In this document: one piece after another, positions 32,096 through 43,350 of the stretch
Layout: each line of letters starts with the position of its first letter
Numbering within the stretch: position 1 is the first letter of the stretch
NCBI RefSeq assembly: GCF_024586455.1
Contig: NW_026089623.1
Location: 11,008,204 to 11,072,203 of the forward strand
Length of the DNA stretch: 64,000 bases
Source of the DNA: Bactrocera neohumeralis
Lineage: Eukaryota; Arthropoda; Insecta; Diptera; Tephritidae
Reading direction: 5' to 3'
Notes under the pieces: model-generated
What the model saw: only the letters and a program-made list of their open reading frames with translations
Told to the model about the DNA's origin: nothing
Databases searched by the model: none
Program-made: the position numbers and the translations under genes

Positions 32096-32577
32096 CCCTA
32101 TGCTTTCAAGTTTGGGTTTCCGAAGGAAAAGCACGTGGATATTGTCAGACGTACAGACCGAAGTGGGATTGTAGTGTCCGCAAGGTCCATGAACCATATT
32201 GGTTTTCGCCACTTCGTATAATACTGGATCTTTCTCTGCATCCGGAATTTCCAAAATGGAATATGTGCGTGCGGCAAACCTGTCTTTTGCCGCTCAACAG
32301 AGTACATCTAGCATCTAACAGCATCACATATACGGTGCTTCAAGATAATGTCCATCAAACATCGTAAGTGTTGTTTGAAAAGTCGTGCTGTGGCATCGTG
32401 ACGATCGCTTGCTGATTGACCGATATCCATAATTCCGCACGTATGGCACCTCATCCTGGGAGTACTTCTTGCCTTACCCTGCCTTGGGCTGCCATACGTT
32501 GATGGTACAAATTTTCGATAATTTTTCTTTTGAATAGCCGGAATTAAAAAGCAAGCGACCGAAATTGAATGATTCAA
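32066..32577 (-). pseudogene. Helitron 1 Rep domain with HUH motif
   Basis: In minus-strand order: DRHDATARLFKQHLRCLMDI (32440-32380), then YSVERQKTGLPHAHIPFW with the HAH metal-binding motif (about 32305-32260), then PDAEKDPVLYEVA and MVHGPCGHYNPTSVC (32245-32160). This is the typical rolling-circle Rep order. Three different frames are needed, so it is inactive. Confidence 0.8.
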
Positions 32578-32599
32578 ATAATTTACAAATTAAAATATT

Positions 32600-32969
32600 G
32601 AAAAACAAAACAAACAAAAATTTAAAAAAATTTGTATGGAAAAAAGTTACCTTTCTGAATTATCCAATTTTCCGACTTTTCCTCATGAAAAGTATAAGGT
32701 ATTTTTATTTCTAAACCTTCCCCGATCAACAACCTCTGAAAATTTCATCAAGATTGGTGCAGCCGTTCTCTTAGCGTTACTAACAAACAAACATTCATTC
32801 GTTTGTGTGAGAAAAATAAAAGAGCTGTTTTTAGGGGTTTCCGGCAATTATTTGAATTCTTCTCGCCGTAAAAACCATCTTTGAACCTCAACGAACATCT
32901 AGAAAATAGAATTGGCCAAATTGGTCCAGGCGTTGTTGAGTTATGCGCTTAGCAACACATTTTGCGATA
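32600..32969. repeat. Non-coding repeat with GGTGCAGCCGTT motif
   Basis: Carries AAAATTTCATCAAGATTGG followed by TGCAGCCGTTCTC and CTAACAAACAAACATTC, a formula common in terminal regions of insect repeats. The class cannot be fixed from this copy. Confidence 0.4.
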
Positions 32970-34023
32970 CATTTTTATACTCTCGCAACAAAGTTGCTAA
33001 GGAGAGTATTATAGTTTTGTTCACATAACGGTTGTTTGTAAGTCCTAAAACTAAAAGAGTCAGATATAGGGTTATATATACCAAAGTGATCAGGGTGACG
33101 AGTAGAGTTGAAATCCGTCTGTCCGTCCGTCCGTGCAAGCTGTAACTTGAGTAAAAATTAAGATATCATGATGAAACTTGGTACACGTATTTCCATAAGA
33201 AAGTTGAGTTCGAAGATGGGCAAAATTGGCCCACTGCCACGCCCACAAAATGGCGGAAACCGAAAACATATAAAGTGTCATAACTAAGCCATAAATAAAG
33301 ATATTACAGTGAAATTTGACACAAGGGATCGCATTAGGGAGGGGCATATTTGGACGTAACTTTTTGGGAAAAGTGGGCGTGGCCCCGCCCCCTAATAAGT
33401 TTTTTGTACATATCTCGGAAACTACTATAGCTATGTCAACCAAACTCTATAGAGTCGTTTCCTTCAGGCATTTCCATATACAGTTCAAAAATGGAAGAAA
33501 TCGGATAATAACCACGCCCACCTCCCATACAAAGGTTATGTTGAAAATCACTAAAAGTGCATTAACCGACTAACAAAAAACGTCAGAAACACTAAATTTT
33601 ACGGAAGAAGTGGCAGAAGGAAGCTGCAACCATGCTTTTTTTAAAAATTCCAAATGGGAGTGGCGCCGCCCACTTATGGACCAAAAACCATATCTCAGGA
33701 ACTACTATACCGATTTCAATGAAATTCGGTATATAATATTTTCTTAACACCCTGATGACATGTGCGAAATATGGGTGAAATCGGTTCACAACCACGCCTT
33801 CTTCCAATATAACACTATTTTGAATTCCATCTGATGCCTTCACTGTATAATATATATGTACATTAGGAAATGAAAATACAATTCAATACTCAAAGTACAC
33901 AAATTGATCTAATCTAATTAATTTTACTGCAAAATAAAAAAATATGTAAATTATTATCACTTTATCATGCGAGAGTATAAAATGTTCGGTGACACCCGAA
34001 CTTAGCCCTTCCCTACTTGTTAT
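32970..34023. repeat. About 1-kb non-coding repeat with TATACTCTCGCA ends
   Basis: Left part has TTTTTATACTCTCGCAACA, right part TGCGAGAGTATAAAATGTTC, so near-terminal sequences are inverted (about 32972-32987 and 33967-33982). Inside are TCCGTCCGTCCGTGC and several CCACGCCCAC motifs. Open frames are short and unconserved in look. It is a high-copy type of dipteran interspersed repeat to my recollection; the class is not certain. Confidence 0.6.
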
Positions 34024-34190
34024 ATATAAGATTAACATAACCATCATCTATTACCAATGTATTAGAATACTCTATTACCATGAATTATGAGATTGCTGAA
34101 TTGAATTATAACTACATATACTTACCCTTTTTTTTGTATACATACATACTTACCACTAGTCTGAGACGTTAGGTTAAGGTTTAGGCTAAT

Positions 34191-35233
34191 AGTGCCCATA
34201 CACGAGCACACAAGTGCGTTCGATCGGTATAAATTCGTTTGCCCATACACGACACACAAATCCATTTTGCGTTCGTTCTTCACAGAGTTAACATGTGCGA
34301 CAGGCAAGCGGAACATTTCTTGGAATTTATTTCTAATGTAGCATTTTTATCTATTTCATTGCATTTCGTTAATAAGTTATTCCAACTTTTATTTTTCTTA
34401 CACTATGTAAGTATATGTATGAGCGCTTAGGCGAAAACTTTGAAGCGTGATTTCTCGGTTTTTCATTTTTACGATTATTCTTAATTGGCGGGCAGGATAG
34501 AAAAAAAACTAAAGGTCGTATGGAATTAGGACAAAGCTTATTATCATTGACATAAAATTATCTTATATTTAAACTAAAAAAATATTAAGAAAAGTCAAGT
34601 TTTAACATATTTTTAAACAGCATAAAGTAAAATTCTTTTCATCAAAAGCCACTATGTATTTATTAAATTTTTAATAATATTTAAATTTTACACTTTTTTT
34701 GGAATTTTCTTAGTTTAACTAGAAGATAAATTCATAAAAAATATGAATCTCTTTGAAATTTTTGTTTCCGATAGAAATTACGACCTGAATCCTGCCCACC
34801 GTCCGAAAGATGTACATGCGAGATGCATCGGGTAATTGCTTCCCAAAGGCAGAATATCAAAGATTTCGTATCCAAAAAAATTTGTGAAAGATGTTCAAAT
34901 ATATAACTATAAAGCCTAGAAATTTCGCTTGAATCAATTATTTCTTTCCCTCCCAAAAAAAATCCTCAAAAAAATCGATTTTTTGAAGCCTCGAAAGCAG
35001 GCTCTCCCCTTAATACTTGTCATTGTCCGCGATCTTCACTGTTCGGCGACACGAGAGAAATGAGATTATGTGCGCCGACAACGCCATACACGATAAACAT
35101 GTTCGCACACCGATCGTAAAAAATCAAACATTTTCGCGAACATGGATCGGTACGCGAACAAGCCCATACACGATAAACCGCAAGCGCACACATACCGATC
35201 GAACGCACTTGTGTGCTCGTGTATGGGCGCTTT
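34191..35233. mobile_element. Non-autonomous DNA transposon with GCCCATACACGA repeats
   Basis: Terminal inverted repeats of about 39 bp: AGTGCCCATACACGAGCACA at 34191 and the complement of AGCGCCCATACACGAGCACA ending at 35233. The motif GCC(C)ATACACGA occurs again inside at about 34251, 35081 and 35163, together with GATCGGTA. TTAA is present at the right edge and TAAT at the left, so a piggyBac-like TTAA site is possible but not shown. No transposase is visible. Confidence 0.75.
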
Positions 35234-35479
35234 AACTGATGAACTACTGTCTATCTTATAAAGACTATATCCGCGAACGGACGTTCTTCTTTTTTGATCG
35301 GAATTCTTAAATTCGACCAAGGCACAGGCAATTAGCTTTTAGTTGCGCATCTCAGTGAGTCCAACGTTTTTAACTTCAACCTTAGAAAAGCTTAAGATTT
35401 TTTCAGTTATTATAGTAACAACGTGTATTCACGCGATTGGCAAGTGCGCCTCCCATGAAGTACATTTGTAAATATTTAT

Positions 35480-36037
35480 GTGGTTCGTTTGGCATTGGCA
35501 TCAATGAGCCCATTTTACGATAAGCTTGACTTCAGGAATACGTTAGAATCTGGATCCGTACCGATAAGTAAATCGTTTAATGGTTCAGGTGGTGTTTCAA
35601 TTTCAGGTAGTTGCACTTTTCCTGACGCGCAATACAATCCAGGTGGCTCATTTTTGAATTTGAGAGTATGACAATGAGGACATTCCTTATCCATAGCACC
35701 AATTATCACTTTTGAATGAGCATAATATTCAATATCGTGCTCATACTGGAATTCTAGACGCAAAAAGGAATCAGATATAACGATGTACCTGTTGTCGTTG
35801 TTGGTCATTTGTTCTGCGTCTATTAACCGTGAAACGGCGTGATTGTCGTTGTTCTAAACGAATAACTTCAGCTCGTGTATCTTCTGATTGTTCTAGACGC
35901 AATTGCTGCATGCTCACACGTGCATTAGCATTTTGTTGCTGGATTTGTTCTTCCCTTCTTTGGGATATTTTATCTCTCATACTTCTGGGCCTATTTGTAT
36001 TACGGCTCAAAACAGCCCCTTTGCGTTTTCTTGACAT
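35480..36037 (-). pseudogene. Helitron 1 Rep N-terminus
   Basis: ATG at 36037 gives MSRKRKGAVLSRNTNRPRSM and a Gln/Arg-rich start. After a frame change near 35800 comes the zinc-finger-like CPHCHTLKFKNEPPGLYC and VQLPEIETPPEPLNDLL, the standard N-terminal motif of Helitron Rep-helicase proteins. It breaks off at about 35490. The HUH domain continues 2.9 kb away because of inserted repeats. Confidence 0.8.
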
Positions 36038-36866
36038 TGCTCACTGTACAAAACACATAAAAAACGAATTAATGAAATTACTTTATGATGGAAAACGTTA
36101 TAGTTATAATTACGGCCAAGATTATAGCGAAAATATTAGTTTTATAAAAAAAAAATCCTGAAAAAAAATGTGAAACAATGGTTGTAAAAAATTCAAATAA
36201 TTATAAAAAAAGTATACGTATAACACAAAAGTCGTTGTTGGTTGGAGCTCGTGACAGATGTTGAGTACTTTTAAGGTTATGTAAATCACTTGTTTAACTA
36301 AAATTTGATTAACTGAACTAATCGTGCCAAATACACTTAAAATTAATAATTTCATTATTATGAATAAAATAGTAATAATTAATAGTTAAATGAGAGTTAC
36401 ACTGAGGTGGCAATATGATAATTGTAAACGTTATTACTACACTTGATACATAAACAATAATGATGCCCGAAAACTATGTAAGGAGTAAGAGAAGTCTTAT
36501 TGTGTGAGTGAAACAGGAGACCGGTTTCAGTCTATGGTATAGTGTGGCATTTCACTCACTAATAAAGGCGCGGCAAATTTTAAGAATCCAAGATTGGTAA
36601 CGCTAAGCATACGAGTATATCAGGATAAAACTTTAATAATAAAAATAAATGTTTATTTTCTGAAATATAATTTTAGATTCTTAATCGAAGTACAGTTAAA
36701 AACACTATAAATGATCAGATATCGAGCAGGATGAAAAATTATTAAATTACTAAAAAGGCGATTCTCAGATCTACTGAATGCTTATATAAAATTTGGTAAA
36801 ATCGGTAAAGCCGTTTCGGAGGAGTACGGTAACTAACTTTGTGACATGGAAATTTTATATATTAGA
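36038..36866 (-). other. Helitron 1 5' untranslated region
   Basis: AT-rich, with no gene. The outermost 90 bp (36777-36866) hold CCGTACTCCTCCGAAACGGC on the minus strand, a typical Helitron 5' end text. A small inverted pair GTGAGTGAAA/TTTCACTCAC lies near 36510 and 36550. Confidence 0.6.
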
Positions 36867-37477
36867 TTTTTTTCTTTTAGTGAATTCTCGAAGAAGTTTG
36901 AGCAATACTACCAATTATTTTAAACATCACTTCTTCTAACATTAGAAATTTTCTACTAAATTTAGTAGCCAAAGATTGGTGATAGAAAAATAAATTATGT
37001 TGAAGTAAATCCCAATGCCGGAAAAAAAAGAATCGACTTTAGTTGCAGAATCAACCAGACAGCGAACTTTTCACATTTTTTTTATTTATGTAAGAGCTGC
37101 CGGAGTAGCAGAAAACAAAGTTTTATGGTAAATATAAAATTAAAAGTAAAAAGTTGCAAATGTAGAGCAGTAAAGTATAAAAATATTTAAATTTAAAGTA
37201 AAGGCAATCTTATGGCGTTAAATTTAGAACGTTTATTTTAAAATCTAGTGATCGAACTCAAAGTAAAGCTTCAACATAGGTGATTAACTTAATAAAACAT
37301 TTACAATTGGTGTTAGAAGTGGAATTGTCAAATATACTTTTAAAATGGTTAAGTTTATTAAACTGATTCAAGAAGTTAACAAGCAACGAGTTTGGCAACA
37401 AATGAAATAAAAGACATAAAAAAATAAGCTTGAATATATGTCCTTTAATTAGGATTAAACGAAGAGCCATCGAAAAA
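36867..37477. other. AT-rich sequence, nothing recognised
   Basis: No conserved frame on either strand. The minus-strand frame 37470-37258 looks signal-peptide-like but is hydrophobic by AT bias only. Confidence 0.5.
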
Positions 37478-37732
37478 ATGGAAGATATTCAATGTTCATC
37501 AAATCACCATGAAGAAGGTCAGCAATGTTGCAGATATTATCGTAGGTGTCCCTCACAAATAAGAGAGGTGCATCAAAAGGTTGTCACAGCAATCGCAGTT
37601 GTGCTGGTAGTAGGCTGTGCAGGAGCCTACTGTAATGTATTTTATTACAGTTACAATTTATTAGAGGAGTCCTCACAAGGATTTTCTGCATCATTCATTG
37701 TATTAAAAAGGTTCGGAGCGGACAGTGTCTAA
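37478..37732 (+). CDS. Hypothetical small one-pass membrane protein
   Basis: ATG 37478 to TAA 37732, 84 codons. A hydrophilic, Cys- and His-rich start (MEDIQCSSNHHEEGQQCCRY) is followed by one hydrophobic segment (VVTAIAVVLVVGCAGAYC, about residues 36-53). Codon use is less AT-rich than its surroundings. No family recognised. It lies in one of the few stretches without transposon sequence, so it could be an exon of a host gene, an orphan gene or chance. Confidence 0.3.
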   Translation: MEDIQCSSNHHEEGQQCCRYYRRCPSQIREVHQKVVTAIAVVLVVGCAGAYCNVFYYSYNLLEESSQGFSASFIVLKRFGADSV

Positions 37733-38099
37733 ATCATTCCGAATTGCGCTATGAGTAGTTATTTAACATTGAGAGGTAATAGAAATAAGGTACATAGAAG
37801 TTATTAAATCGCCACAAGAAAGCTAATAGGTATCTACACCAATTAGTAATAGAAAAACACACTAATTACTTAAAATATTTATGAATTAATAAAGAAAACT
37901 ATCGAAATGCATAAGAAAATTAATCCATGATTGAAAGCTGCAACTGTAATAATCCAAATGAAAGCAAGTCAGAGCTGACTCTGCATATTATTTATAAATC
38001 AGTATATATTTGTTATGAAAGCACATAAGTATATATTTTAATATTGACATATTGTATTATGAATTCCATAAAAGCTTTGCAAATATATAATGCAGTAAG
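37733..38099. other. AT-rich spacer
   Basis: No gene or clear repeat seen. Confidence 0.5.
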
Positions 38100-38199
38100 A
38101 TTAGAATGGTAGGCACCTTGTCGTGGTGCAGGGGCTTAGTTGCAAGAGCTACCACCTCCTAATCCAGGGTGTTATGCGACTCCCATGCCCATTGGATGA

Positions 38200-39459
38200 T
38201 TGGACGATGCTAGCAAGAGGAGAAGAAGGCGCAGGAGGGGAGGGCAGCGCCCTCTCCCGGCAGCTGGCAAACCCGGCGGATGCGATGACCCTAGTTGGAA
38301 GGGCATGAGCGGGGCCAGCCTCATATGGTACTTGCGGCACCTCCGGGACGGGAAGACCCCCGAGGTGGCGGAAGCCGTGGCCAAAGGAAGAAGTAAAGGG
38401 AGCAGGGCTCCCACTACAAAGGAGCGTGGCAGTACCGCGTCCGCTCGTGGGCAAGACAGCCGGGCAAGTGACCGTGGCCATGTCAGTGCAGCCACCTATA
38501 CACAGGCCGCGAAGCGGAAGAGCGGGCAGTTAACGCCGCAGGAGCCCCCCAGCTCCAAGAGGTTGAGGGGCGGCAACTCAAGGATAGCCGGAAGCCAACC
38601 ATCAGCATCGGCTCCCCCCCGGGTGGAGGAGGGGCGGCGCAGATATGCGGATGCTGTCAAAGGCATCCGCATGGCTGTACTACCTCTGAAGTACCCGGCG
38701 GAGGCGTTGGAATCAGGGCAGCTTACCGTGCTCCAGGACCTCCTCATGGAAGAGGTATTCAGAGGAGATGAATACGCGGCGTCCTTCCTTGGGGTGGATT
38801 TCACAGGTTGCATGATGCAGGTGGACTGCATGGACGAGATGTCCGCCAACTGGCTGCGGGAGTTTGTCCCAAAGCTGGAAGGCTGGACGAGTCCAGTCCT
38901 CTGTGCAAAAAGGGCGGAAGACATACCGGTCATGCATAGAACGATGTTCCTCCCCCGGTGCGGGGACAAGCCCTACCAGTTTGCTCTAGGTCTGGTTAAG
39001 AACCAGAACCGGGGCCTCAGCATCTCGATCTGGGGTGTTGTCAGTAGCAATGTCGAGGAAAAATGGGATCTCAAAGGATGGAGGCTGCACCTGTATGTGG
39101 ACGACCACTCGTACAAGTACATCCGTGCAGCAAGCTTCCGCCTGTTTTACAGGTACAGCACGGTGGTCATAAGGCCATATAAGCCCGCGACCACCGGGAG
39201 CAAGGAGGCGAATAAGGCTGTCACTCAGCCAAACGAAGGCAATGCCAAACAGGGCACGACTGTGGCGGCCTCGGAGGTGGAGAGTATGGAGGTAGAGGAG
39301 GCCGCGAAACAACCCAGCGTAAGCACGGATGATCAGGCTGTCCCGGGAGCAGAGCTCCCCTCCACCCATGAACTCCTCGATGGATTAGGAGACCTCATGG
39401 ACAGCAGCGCGAACGACGGCGGGGATGAGGACTTGCCCCTCATCGAACCACTGTTATAG
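38200..39459 (+). CDS. LINE ORF1 (DUF4780-like), copy L1, 5'-truncated
   Basis: Open for 419 codons to TAG at 39457-39459. The first ATG is at codon 36, so the true start is lost. An Arg-rich start is followed by Pro/Ser-rich linkers (about residues 80-140) and a folded region from about residue 155 (MAVLPLKYPAEALESGQLTV, FRGDEYAASFLGVDFTG, TMFLPRCGDKPYQFALGLVK) resembling the DUF4780 domain seen with dipteran LINEs. An acidic tail ends it. The likely role is RNA binding in the retrotransposition particle. No zinc knuckles. No stop inside. Confidence 0.7.
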   Translation: MDDASKRRRRRRRGGQRPLPAAGKPGGCDDPSWKGMSGASLIWYLRHLRDGKTPEVAEAVAKGRSKGSRAPTTKERGSTASARGQDSRASDRGHVSAATYTQAAKRKSGQLTPQEPPSSKRLRGGNSRIAGSQPSASAPPRVEEGRRRYADAVKGIRMAVLPLKYPAEALESGQLTVLQDLLMEEVFRGDEYAASFLGVDFTGCMMQVDCMDEMSANWLREFVPKLEGWTSPVLCAKRAEDIPVMHRTMFLPRCGDKPYQFALGLVKNQNRGLSISIWGVVSSNVEEKWDLKGWRLHLYVDDHSYKYIRAASFRLFYRYSTVVIRPYKPATTGSKEANKAVTQPNEGNAKQGTTVAASEVESMEVEEAAKQPSVSTDDQAVPGAELPSTHELLDGLGDLMDSSANDGGDEDLPLIEPLL

Positions 39460-41362
39460 TGGCCGTCGATATGGAAGTCGCCCAGGTGAACCTGCATCAC
39501 GCGGCGGCAGCTTCGGCTGTCATAACGAGAAGGTTCACAGCGGAAAAACTGGGCAGCCTGCTGATACAAGAGCCTTGGGTCTACAAAGGAGAGGTCAAAG
39601 GCCTCAAGACAGAATACAACAAGGTAATCTGGGATCTCTCTAGCGAGCGACCTAGAACTTGTATAGTAGTCAGGAGAAATATTAAATTTTTCTGTATTTC
39701 AGAATTCCTGACGCAGGATCTAGTGGCGGCACAGGCCAGGGACTATGAAGGCAAGGACTTCGTCCTGGCGTCAGCCTACCTACCGGGGGAGGCATACACA
39801 GCACCCCCCGTAGTGGTGGAAAGGCTTGCGGAGTACTGCAGGAGGTACAGGCTGCCCCTTATCATCGGCTGCGATGCAAACGGCCACCACGTAGAGTGGG
39901 GCAGTACGGATTGCAACTCGAGGGGTGAGTCTTTATTGGAATCTGTATTGGTAACAATTTAGCATAAAGAGAATGTGGGGTGCGAACCCACCTTAATAAC
40001 GATAAGCAGAAGGGAAGTGCTTGACATCACCTTCAGAAACGAGCCTTCAAGCGTTTGAGTCTCACGGTGGAGGGTCTCGCCGGAGCCCTCCCTGTCAGAC
40101 CACAGAATCGTAAGGTTTGCGCTGAAGGTAGAGGTCAGACAACTCCCCCTAGACGCAACCCTCGGAGGGTAAATTGGGGTACCTTCAGGGGGAGGCTGAG
40201 TGAGGAATTGAGTAGGGAGGGGCAAACTGACAATAGCGTTACGGGCCCGGGAATCGAGAGTAGGTTATCTGCGCTGAACGGATCCATCATTAACGCTTAC
40301 AATCACAGTTGCCCCCTAAAAGAGCCCACAGACAGGTGCAACTGTCCCTGGTGGTCAAGAAAGCTTGCAGACCTCAGGAAAAAAGTACGTAGTCTATTTA
40401 ATAGAGCAAAGCGTACAGGGGTCTGGGAAGAGTAAAGGAGCAACCTGACTCTATATAGTAAGGAGATTAGGTCTGCTAAACAGGCTAGCTTTAGGAGATT
40501 CTGTGAAAACGTCACCTCCACACCAGAAGCGGCTCGATTGCACAAGGCGCTGGCTAGAGGCAAGACTGACACAGTGCTAGCAATTAAAAGAAGCAACGGG
40601 ACTTTTACAACCAGCGCGGAAGAAAGAGCCATAGAGCTTCTGCGTGCTCACTTCCCGGAGACTATTCCGGAAGACCAGTGTCTACCCGTAATTGAACACA
40701 GGCCATCCCGCTCAATTAGCCTAACTTCCTTCCTACTAAAAACTATGGAAAAGATCATAGACTATGAGATAAGATCGACGGCGCTGAAGATTGCACCCCT
40801 GCATGCTGCTCAGCATGCATACAGAGCGGGAAGATCGACTAATACGGCTCTGTACCAGTTAACTTCGGTGATAGAGAGTTCACTGGAGAGTGGGGAAATG
40901 ATGCTATGCGATTTTCTGGACATCGAAAGTGCCTTTGACAACATATCTCACAGGAGTGTAGCCAGGGCACTGGAGAGAAGGAATGTGGCAGCACCGGCGC
41001 GTAGATGGATAGAGGCCGTACTGCGCACCAAAATTACTGAAACTTCAGTAGAAGGTACAAGGATTCGTCTCGGCACAACAAGGGGCTGCCCACACGGTGG
41101 TGTGCTATCACCACTACCATGGAGCCTAGTCGTGGACGACCTGTCAGCACTGCTAAAGGACAATGGAATCTGCTGCCAAGGGTATGCGGACGACATTATA
41201 ATCATAGCCAGAGGTAAATTTGAACACACTCTCTGCGACCTGGTACAACGAGGTCTAAACTTGGCAAAGGGGTGGTGTAGAGGAGTTGAACTGATTATCA
41301 ACCCCTCAAAGACGACCGTAGTTCCGTTTACGAGACGCAGGTCCCTACCTGGTCGATTCTGG
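39459..41362 (+). pseudogene. LINE ORF2 endonuclease-RT, copy L1
   Basis: Overlaps the ORF1 stop by one base (TAGTG); first ATG at 39471. Endonuclease: VAQVNLHHAAAASAV, LIQEPWVYKGEVKGL (catalytic Glu), IIGCDANGHHVEWGSTD and, after frame changes near 39960, SLSDHRIVRF. RT: DIESAFDNISHRS, TRGCPHGGVLSPL and GYADDIIII with intact YADD (41183-41194). A deletion of about 270 bp at 40705 removes RT fingers, and the copy ends in the thumb near 41362. Confidence 0.78.
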
Positions 41363-41899
41363 ACTTTTTTCGATTCGGAATTTCTAATAGTGCGGAAAAG
41401 TTGTCTTAGTACTTTCTGATTCCAATGCAACTTTTTGTTTTGAGATCGGATTGCATCTTCAACCCCAACTCCGGCCTTGAAATTTCGGAAATTCGCCTAA
41501 AATCGTGAAATTGTCTACCTAGCGCCTGAAATACGCATCTCATGGCAAAATGTATAAAACAAAAGTTATTTGTCACGTGATTTGCTACCGAAATGGTATA
41601 AGTGATCATGGCCGTAGGACGAACCGTTCCCGAGATACGAGCGAAAAGGCGGCGCGCCACAGCGCAAGGTGAAAATTGTTGCAGCGCTCAGCTAACCTGT
41701 ATTGGTCACCCAGAACCCACCGCGTGGAGGTGGCTGCTCTTCGGGTTCCTCCCAAGCCCAACCCAACCAACCAACCTTATGTCAGGCTTGTTTTAGTCTG
41801 AATCTGTGTCAAATTTATTGATAAAATCAGATTTTGTACTAAACTTTGGCACTTGTTGCCTAGATTTTAGAGTAGAGCGTATAAAACGATCACGAGATT
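41363..41899. other. Spacer between LINE copies L1 and L2
   Basis: No coding frame recognised. Includes AACCCAACCAACCAACC near 41760. The part after about 41880 probably belongs to the 5' UTR of L2. Confidence 0.4.
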
Positions 41900-42189
41900 G
41901 GGGGCCAATAACTTTAGAAGATGCCTCTGTCACCAGTTTGACGGTTCTCTCGACTGCCACGGTGTGAGTGGTGAATTCACTACTAGTTCCCCATAAAAGA
42001 ATAGACCCGACAGCTCACCTCGCTGAGCCAAGGGTCGTAAGAACAAGATAAGCAACCAGAAACAAAACGTAACTTCACAAAATAACCCGACAATAAGGCA
42101 ACAACCTAGGACAACGGCTACGGACAATGGAAAAGGACAAGTAAGCAGCGTAGCGACAGGCCAGGGGAGTCAATGAGCTAGGCGGAAGT

Positions 42190-43350
42190 TTAGTTTCCTT
42201 GACGCTCTCTCGCCAGAGGAGCGGGCGCTGTTTGAGCAGCATGCCAGGGAGGATGATGACGACATGCCCTCATGCAGCGGCGCTCGCCTGGCGGAAGTGC
42301 CTGCTGCCGCTAAAGCAGCTATGAGCGCCGCCAAGACCCCCTTAGGAAGGCCTAGCGGTTCGGACTCGGGGGAGTCGCATCGGGCAGAGACCGATGGTGC
42401 TCGCAGTAGGAGGAGGAGGCGCAGAAGAAGTGGGCAACGCCCTCTCCCAGCAGCTGGAAAACCCGACGGTTGTGATGACCCGCACAGGAAGGGCATGAGT
42501 GGAGCCAGCATGAAGTGATACCTGCGATACCTCCGGGACGGGAAGACTCCCGAGGCAACGGAAGCCATGGTCAGAGGAAGGAGAAAAGGGAGCAATGTAT
42601 CCCCAGCAAAGGAGCGCACAACAGGGCCGTGTCAGCTCGCACGCAAGGCAGCAGTACTAGCAACAGGGGCCCGGTCACTACTGCTCTGACCGCAAGGAGT
42701 GCCTTGTTAAAGGCCCCCGCATGGCAGTACTACCTCACAACTACCCGGCGGAGTTGCTCGGATCGGAGGAGCTTACAGTGCTCCAGGACCTGCTCATAGA
42801 CGAGGTATTCAGAGGAGATGAATATGCGGCGTCCTTCCTTGGGGTGGACTCTAAAGGAGATATGCTACAGGTGGAATGCAAGGACGGAGACGTCCGCCAA
42901 CCGACTGCGGGTGTTCGCCTCAAAGCTGGAAGGTTCCCGTCCTATGTGCGAGAAAGGCGGAGGACGTGCAAATGTGTAAACTGACGTTGACAATGTTCCT
43001 CCCCCGGTGCGGAGACAAGCCCTATGAGTTCGCCCTAGGCCTGGTGAAGAACCAAAGCCTGGGCCTCAGCGAGATAGAAAAATTAGGAGAAATAAATGGT
43101 TGGAGATTGTACTTGTACATAGACGATGAGTCGTACAAGTACATCCGAGCAGCGGGCTTCCGCCTGTACTACAGGTACAGCACGGTGCTAATGCGGCCCC
43201 ATAAACCGGCAGCCACCGGGAGCAAGGTAGCTGACAAGGCTGCGATTCAGCAAAGCGGGAGTATCGCAAAACAGGCAGTGACTGTTGCGGCCCCGGAGGT
43301 GAAGATTATGCAGGTAGACGAGGTTGCGAATCAGCCCAGCAAGAGCAGGG
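42190..43350 (+). pseudogene. LINE ORF1, copy L2, frameshifted
   Basis: The N-terminus extends further than in L1 (SPEERALFEQHAREDDDDM, RRRRRRRSGQRPLPAAGK). A stop near 42518 and two more frame changes precede the DUF4780-like part (MAVLPHNYPAELLGSEELTV, then TMFLPRCGDKPYEFALGLVK). A deletion removes the ORF1 end and ORF2 start, fusing the tail (ANQPSKSRG) to endonuclease text (LQEPWVHRGEVKGLKAEC). Confidence 0.75.

Larger units (their letters stand above)
30788..36866 (-). mobile_element. Helitron 1, minus strand, interrupted
   Basis: Read on the minus strand, the 5' end starts TCTAATATATAAAATTTCC at 36866, after an A, a Helitron-type start. Rep N-terminus, HUH motif and helicase C-terminus follow in the right order over 6 kb. 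The 3' end is GC-rich (GGCTGCGGGGCCAG) and abuts the 3' end of LINE copy 4, so the final CTRR cannot be confirmed. At least two other repeats lie between the coding pieces. Confidence 0.72.
38100..41362 (+). mobile_element. LOA/I-type LINE, copy L1
   Basis: 5' UTR-like text (GTAGGCACCTTGTCGTGG near 38109), ORF1, then ORF2 with endonuclease and RT. It lacks an internal RT block and the whole 3' part after the palm. GC content is clearly higher than the flanks. The clade is inferred from the R1/LOA-like endonuclease start (VAQVNLHHAA) and from the RNase H in sister copy L2. Confidence 0.8.

Noticed and set aside
32098..32367. Several overlapping frames on the plus strand
   Set aside because: All are shadows of the minus-strand Helitron Rep text with GLPHAHI and MVHGPCG.
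33316..33843. Frames in the 1-kb repeat
   Set aside because: No motif, unlike known proteins, and inside a non-coding repeat.
37258..37470. Minus-strand frame with a signal-peptide-like start
   Set aside because: AT-driven hydrophobicity, no conserved motif, mostly non-coding appearance.
38149..38495. Minus-strand frames over LINE ORF1
   Set aside because: GC-rich shadow of the coding strand, with low-complexity Pro/Leu content.
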